A stretch of DNA of 47,032 bases, taken from the NCBI RefSeq assembly GCF_009765865.1, contig NZ_LMUQ01000026.1:396942-443973 (forward strand), read 5' to 3'. The notes under the pieces were generated by a model. It was not told the DNA's origin. It ran no database searches and worked only from the letters and a program-made list of their open reading frames with translations. Positions 42,635 to 47,032 of this stretch are shown here, in pieces (position 1 is the first letter of the stretch; every line of letters starts with the position of its first letter). This stretch comes from Acidisoma sp. L85. Lineage in GTDB: Bacteria > Pseudomonadota > Alphaproteobacteria > Acetobacterales > Acetobacteraceae. The translations under genes were made by a program, and so were the position numbers.

Positions 42635-43045
42635 TCAGCCTTGCCCGGCGATGTCCACAATCGCCTGAGCCACCTGCACGCGATCCGTCGCGGCCGATGC
42701 GGCGGCTACGTCGCCGGCGCGCTCAGCCTCGCGCAGATCCGCCATGGCGGACTGAAGGTCCCGCTCGCCATCGGCTCGGTTGAGGCTGCTGCTGGGTTCC
42801 GCGATGTCGGCGAGAACAGTGCAGCGCTCGCCGGTGATTTCGGCGAAACCGCCGGTCACGAAGTAGCGCGCGGCGATCTGCTCGCCTTCGTAGAGGATGA
42901 CCTCGCCGCCGCGCAGCAGCACGATCATCGGACTGTGCTCGGGCAAGACGCCGATATCGCCTTCCGAGGCGGGGATGACGACCATATCGACATCCCGCGC
43001 CACAAGCAGCTTCTCGGGGCTTACGATCTCAAGGGCGACGGGCAC
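42635..43045 (-). CDS. atpC: F1F0 ATP synthase epsilon subunit
   Basis: The 136-residue protein has the epsilon beta-sandwich (LEIVSPEKLLVARDVDMVVIPASEGDIGVLPEHSPMI, and FVTGGFAEITGERCTVLAD). A short C-terminal helical hairpin is rich in Ala and charged residues. It sits on the gamma stalk and can inhibit ATP hydrolysis. It is the last gene of the operon, 14 bp after atpD. Confidence 0.96.
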   Translation of the reverse strand: MPVALEIVSPEKLLVARDVDMVVIPASEGDIGVLPEHSPMIVLLRGGEVILYEGEQIAARYFVTGGFAEITGERCTVLADIAEPSSSLNRADGERDLQSAMADLREAERAGDVAAASAATDRVQVAQAIVDIAGQG

Positions 43046-43059
43046 CGGCGATCCTCGGC

Positions 43060-45388
<2,329 letters not shown>

Positions 45389-45414
45389 CGGTCAGATCTC
45401 GCCCCGCTCCGCCA

Positions 45415-46950
45415 TCAAGCGATGAAGCCGTCAACAAGCTTGGTGATGAAATCCGTCAGCTTCTTATCAACATCCGGCTTGATCTCACGATCGTTGCGGA
45501 TCGATTCCAGAATACCCGGCTCGCGCGCCTTGAGTTCCGAGACGTAGTGACGCTCGAATTCCACGATCCGGCCGACCGCGATGCGATCGACCAGGCCGCG
45601 CACGCCGGCGAACAGCACGACGGCTTCTTCCTCGACGGGCAGCGGATGGTATTGCGGCTGCTTGAGCAATTCGGTCAGACGTGCGCCACGGGCCAGCAGT
45701 TTCTGCGTCGCCGGATCGAGATCGGACGCGAACTGGCTGAAGGCCTGCATCTCGCGATACTGCGCGAGATCCAGCTTGATGCGGCCGGAAACCTGCTTCA
45801 TCGCCTTGATCTGCGCCGCGGAACCCACGCGGGAGACGCTGACGCCGACATTCACGGCGGGGCGGATGCCACGGAAGAACAGCTCCGTCTCAAGGAAGAT
45901 CTGCCCGTCGGTGATCGAGATCACGTTCGTCGGGATATAGGCGGAGACGTCACCGGCCTGCGTCTCGATGACCGGCAGTGCGGTCAGGCTGCCGGCGCCT
46001 TCGGCGTCCGACATTTTGGCGGCGCGTTCCAGCAGGCGGGAATGCAGGTAGAAGACGTCGCCCGGATAAGCCTCGCGACCCGGCGGGCGGCGCAGCAACA
46101 GGGACATCTGGCGATAGGCGACGGCCTGCTTGGACAGATCATCATAGGCAATCAGCGCATGCATGCCGTTGTCACGGAAATATTCGCCCATGGCGCAGGC
46201 GGTGTAGGGCGCCAGGAACTGTAGCGGCGCAGGTTCCGAAGCGGTGGCGGCGACGACGATGGAATATTCCATCGCGCCATTCTCTTCGAGCGTGCGGACA
46301 AGCTGCGCGACCGTCGAGCGCTTCTGACCGATCGCGACATAGATGCAATAGAGCCTGCGGCTCTCGTCATCCGTCGCGTTGACAGATTTCTGGTTGATGA
46401 AGGTATCGATGATGACCGCTGTTTTGCCGGTCTGGCGATCACCGATGATCAGCTCGCGCTGGCCGCGACCGATGGGGATCAGCGCATCGATCGACTTGAT
46501 GCCGGTCTGCATCGGCTCATGCACGGATTTGCGCGGGATGATGCCTGGCGCCTTGACCTCGGCACGGCGGCGCTCGGTGGTCTCGATGGGGCCACGCCCG
46601 TCGATCGGATTGCCGAGGCCATCGACCACGCGGCCAAGCAGGGCCTTGCCGACGGGCACATCGACGATGTCGCCGGTGCGAACGACGGTATCGCCTTCGC
46701 GGATGCGGCTGTCATCGCCGAAAATCACGGTGCCGACGCTGTCGGTGCCGAGGTTGAGGGCCATGCCCTTGAGACCGGCGCCGGGGAATTCCACCAGCTC
46801 TCCGGCCATTACGTTCTGCAATCCGAAGACCTGGGCGATGCCGTCGCCCACGCTCAGCACCTGGCCTGTCTCAGCGACATTGGCCTCGGTATCAAAGCTG
46901 GCGATCTGCTTCTTCAGGATCTCCGAGATCTCTGCCGGGCGGATCTCCAT
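45415..46950 (-). CDS. atpA: F1F0 ATP synthase alpha subunit
   Basis: The 511-residue regulatory subunit has GDRQTGKT (170-177) as its non-catalytic P-loop, and [66 protein letters not shown] carries the arginine finger that completes the beta catalytic site. The N-terminal crown domain is intact ([16 protein letters not shown]). It starts directly after the atpH stop. Confidence 0.98.
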   Translation of the reverse strand: MEIRPAEISEILKKQIASFDTEANVAETGQVLSVGDGIAQVFGLQNVMAGELVEFPGAGLKGMALNLGTDSVGTVIFGDDSRIREGDTVVRTGDIVDVPVGKALLGRVVDGLGNPIDGRGPIETTERRRAEVKAPGIIPRKSVHEPMQTGIKSIDALIPIGRGQRELIIGDRQTGKTAVIIDTFINQKSVNATDDESRRLYCIYVAIGQKRSTVAQLVRTLEENGAMEYSIVVAATASEPAPLQFLAPYTACAMGEYFRDNGMHALIAYDDLSKQAVAYRQMSLLLRRPPGREAYPGDVFYLHSRLLERAAKMSDAEGAGSLTALPVIETQAGDVSAYIPTNVISITDGQIFLETELFFRGIRPAVNVGVSVSRVGSAAQIKAMKQVSGRIKLDLAQYREMQAFSQFASDLDPATQKLLARGARLTELLKQPQYHPLPVEEEAVVLFAGVRGLVDRIAVGRIVEFERHYVSELKAREPGILESIRNDREIKPDVDKKLTDFITKLVDGFIA

Positions 46951-47032
46951 TTAGGCGGCTCCCTTCATCGCGTATTGCAGTCGCTGTAGGCGCGACTTGA
47001 GGCTGGTGTCGTAGAGGCGGGCGCCGGGCTTG
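46951..47032 (-). CDS. atpH: F1F0 ATP synthase delta subunit, C-terminal end only
   Basis: The last 26 residues read KPGARLYDTSLKSRLQRLQYAMKGAA before a TAA at 46951-46953. DTSLxxxLxxLxxAMKG is the usual C-terminus of the delta (OSCP) subunit. The stop is directly followed by the atpA ATG. The rest of the gene is beyond the window edge. Confidence 0.9.
   Translation of the reverse strand, partial: KPGARLYDTSLKSRLQRLQYAMKGAA

Overview
The window is about 47 kb of GC-rich DNA from an alphaproteobacterium, most likely a member of Rhodospirillales/Acetobacteraceae. The placement is an inference. It rests on the one-step 5-aminolevulinate synthase (hemA, C4 pathway), the glnB-glnA pair, the compact F1 operon atpH-A-G-D-C, a tRNA-His that still encodes G-1 opposite C73, and several giant multidomain glycosyltransferases of a kind common in that group. 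Nothing here looks like a phage, plasmid, IS element or CRISPR array.

Layout. 1-2118: the start of an MFS transporter gene, a DMT/EamA permease and a GST-fold protein. 2244-5449: a MarR-HlyD-EmrB tripartite-type efflux operon with an inverted repeat over the regulator start. 5498-9379: a 1293-residue surface-glycan enzyme (WbsX + GT4 + GT2). 9363-12021: a CHRD exported protein, then (minus strand) a Cox11/CtaG copper chaperone fused to a class I cytochrome c and translationally coupled to hemA. 12228-16292: a BioY-family permease, tRNA-His, a PLP aminotransferase, and glnB-glnA ending in a clear terminator. 16293-20598: a gene-poor stretch, a cupin, an exported alpha/beta hydrolase, tRNA-Thr, a membrane protein and a Tat-type exported protein. 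20816-22694: a visibly AT-richer two-gene insert (methyltransferase; alpha/beta hydrolase with TPRs). 22977-25345: an ornithine decarboxylase-type enzyme with a structured leader, and a YihY/BrkB protein. 25482-28451: a double GT2 glycosyltransferase. 28738-32649: an exported Pro/Gly-rich protein divergent from an OmpR/EnvZ-type pair, whose kinase gene overlaps a GT4 gene. 32661-38152: a sugar module (CUT2 ABC importer, galactose-dehydrogenase-like SDR, DgoR-like GntR regulator). 38095-42366: a 1423-residue methyltransferase/GT2/GT4 protein. 42635-47032: the F1 part of ATP synthase.

How the genes fit together. Five separate loci encode large or small glycosyltransferases or glycan-modifying enzymes, which suggests a dispersed extracellular polysaccharide/LPS programme rather than one cluster. 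One of these enzymes is coupled to a sensor kinase. The hemA/Cox11-cytochrome c pair joins heme supply to cytochrome oxidase copper loading. The sugar module carries its own divergent regulator with a FadR-type palindrome in the control region. A family of composite palindromes built around a GGCGAAGGCC core occurs at four places, three of them between convergent genes. A second type of double hairpin lies between the binding-protein gene and the ATPase gene of the ABC operon.

The most unusual single object is the Cox11-cytochrome c fusion overlapping hemA. Other points of interest are the ornithine decarboxylase leader, the kinase-glycosyltransferase coupling, the low-GC hydrolase-TPR/methyltransferase pair and the three giant glycan enzymes. 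All functional assignments come from motif recognition by eye; no database search was run.
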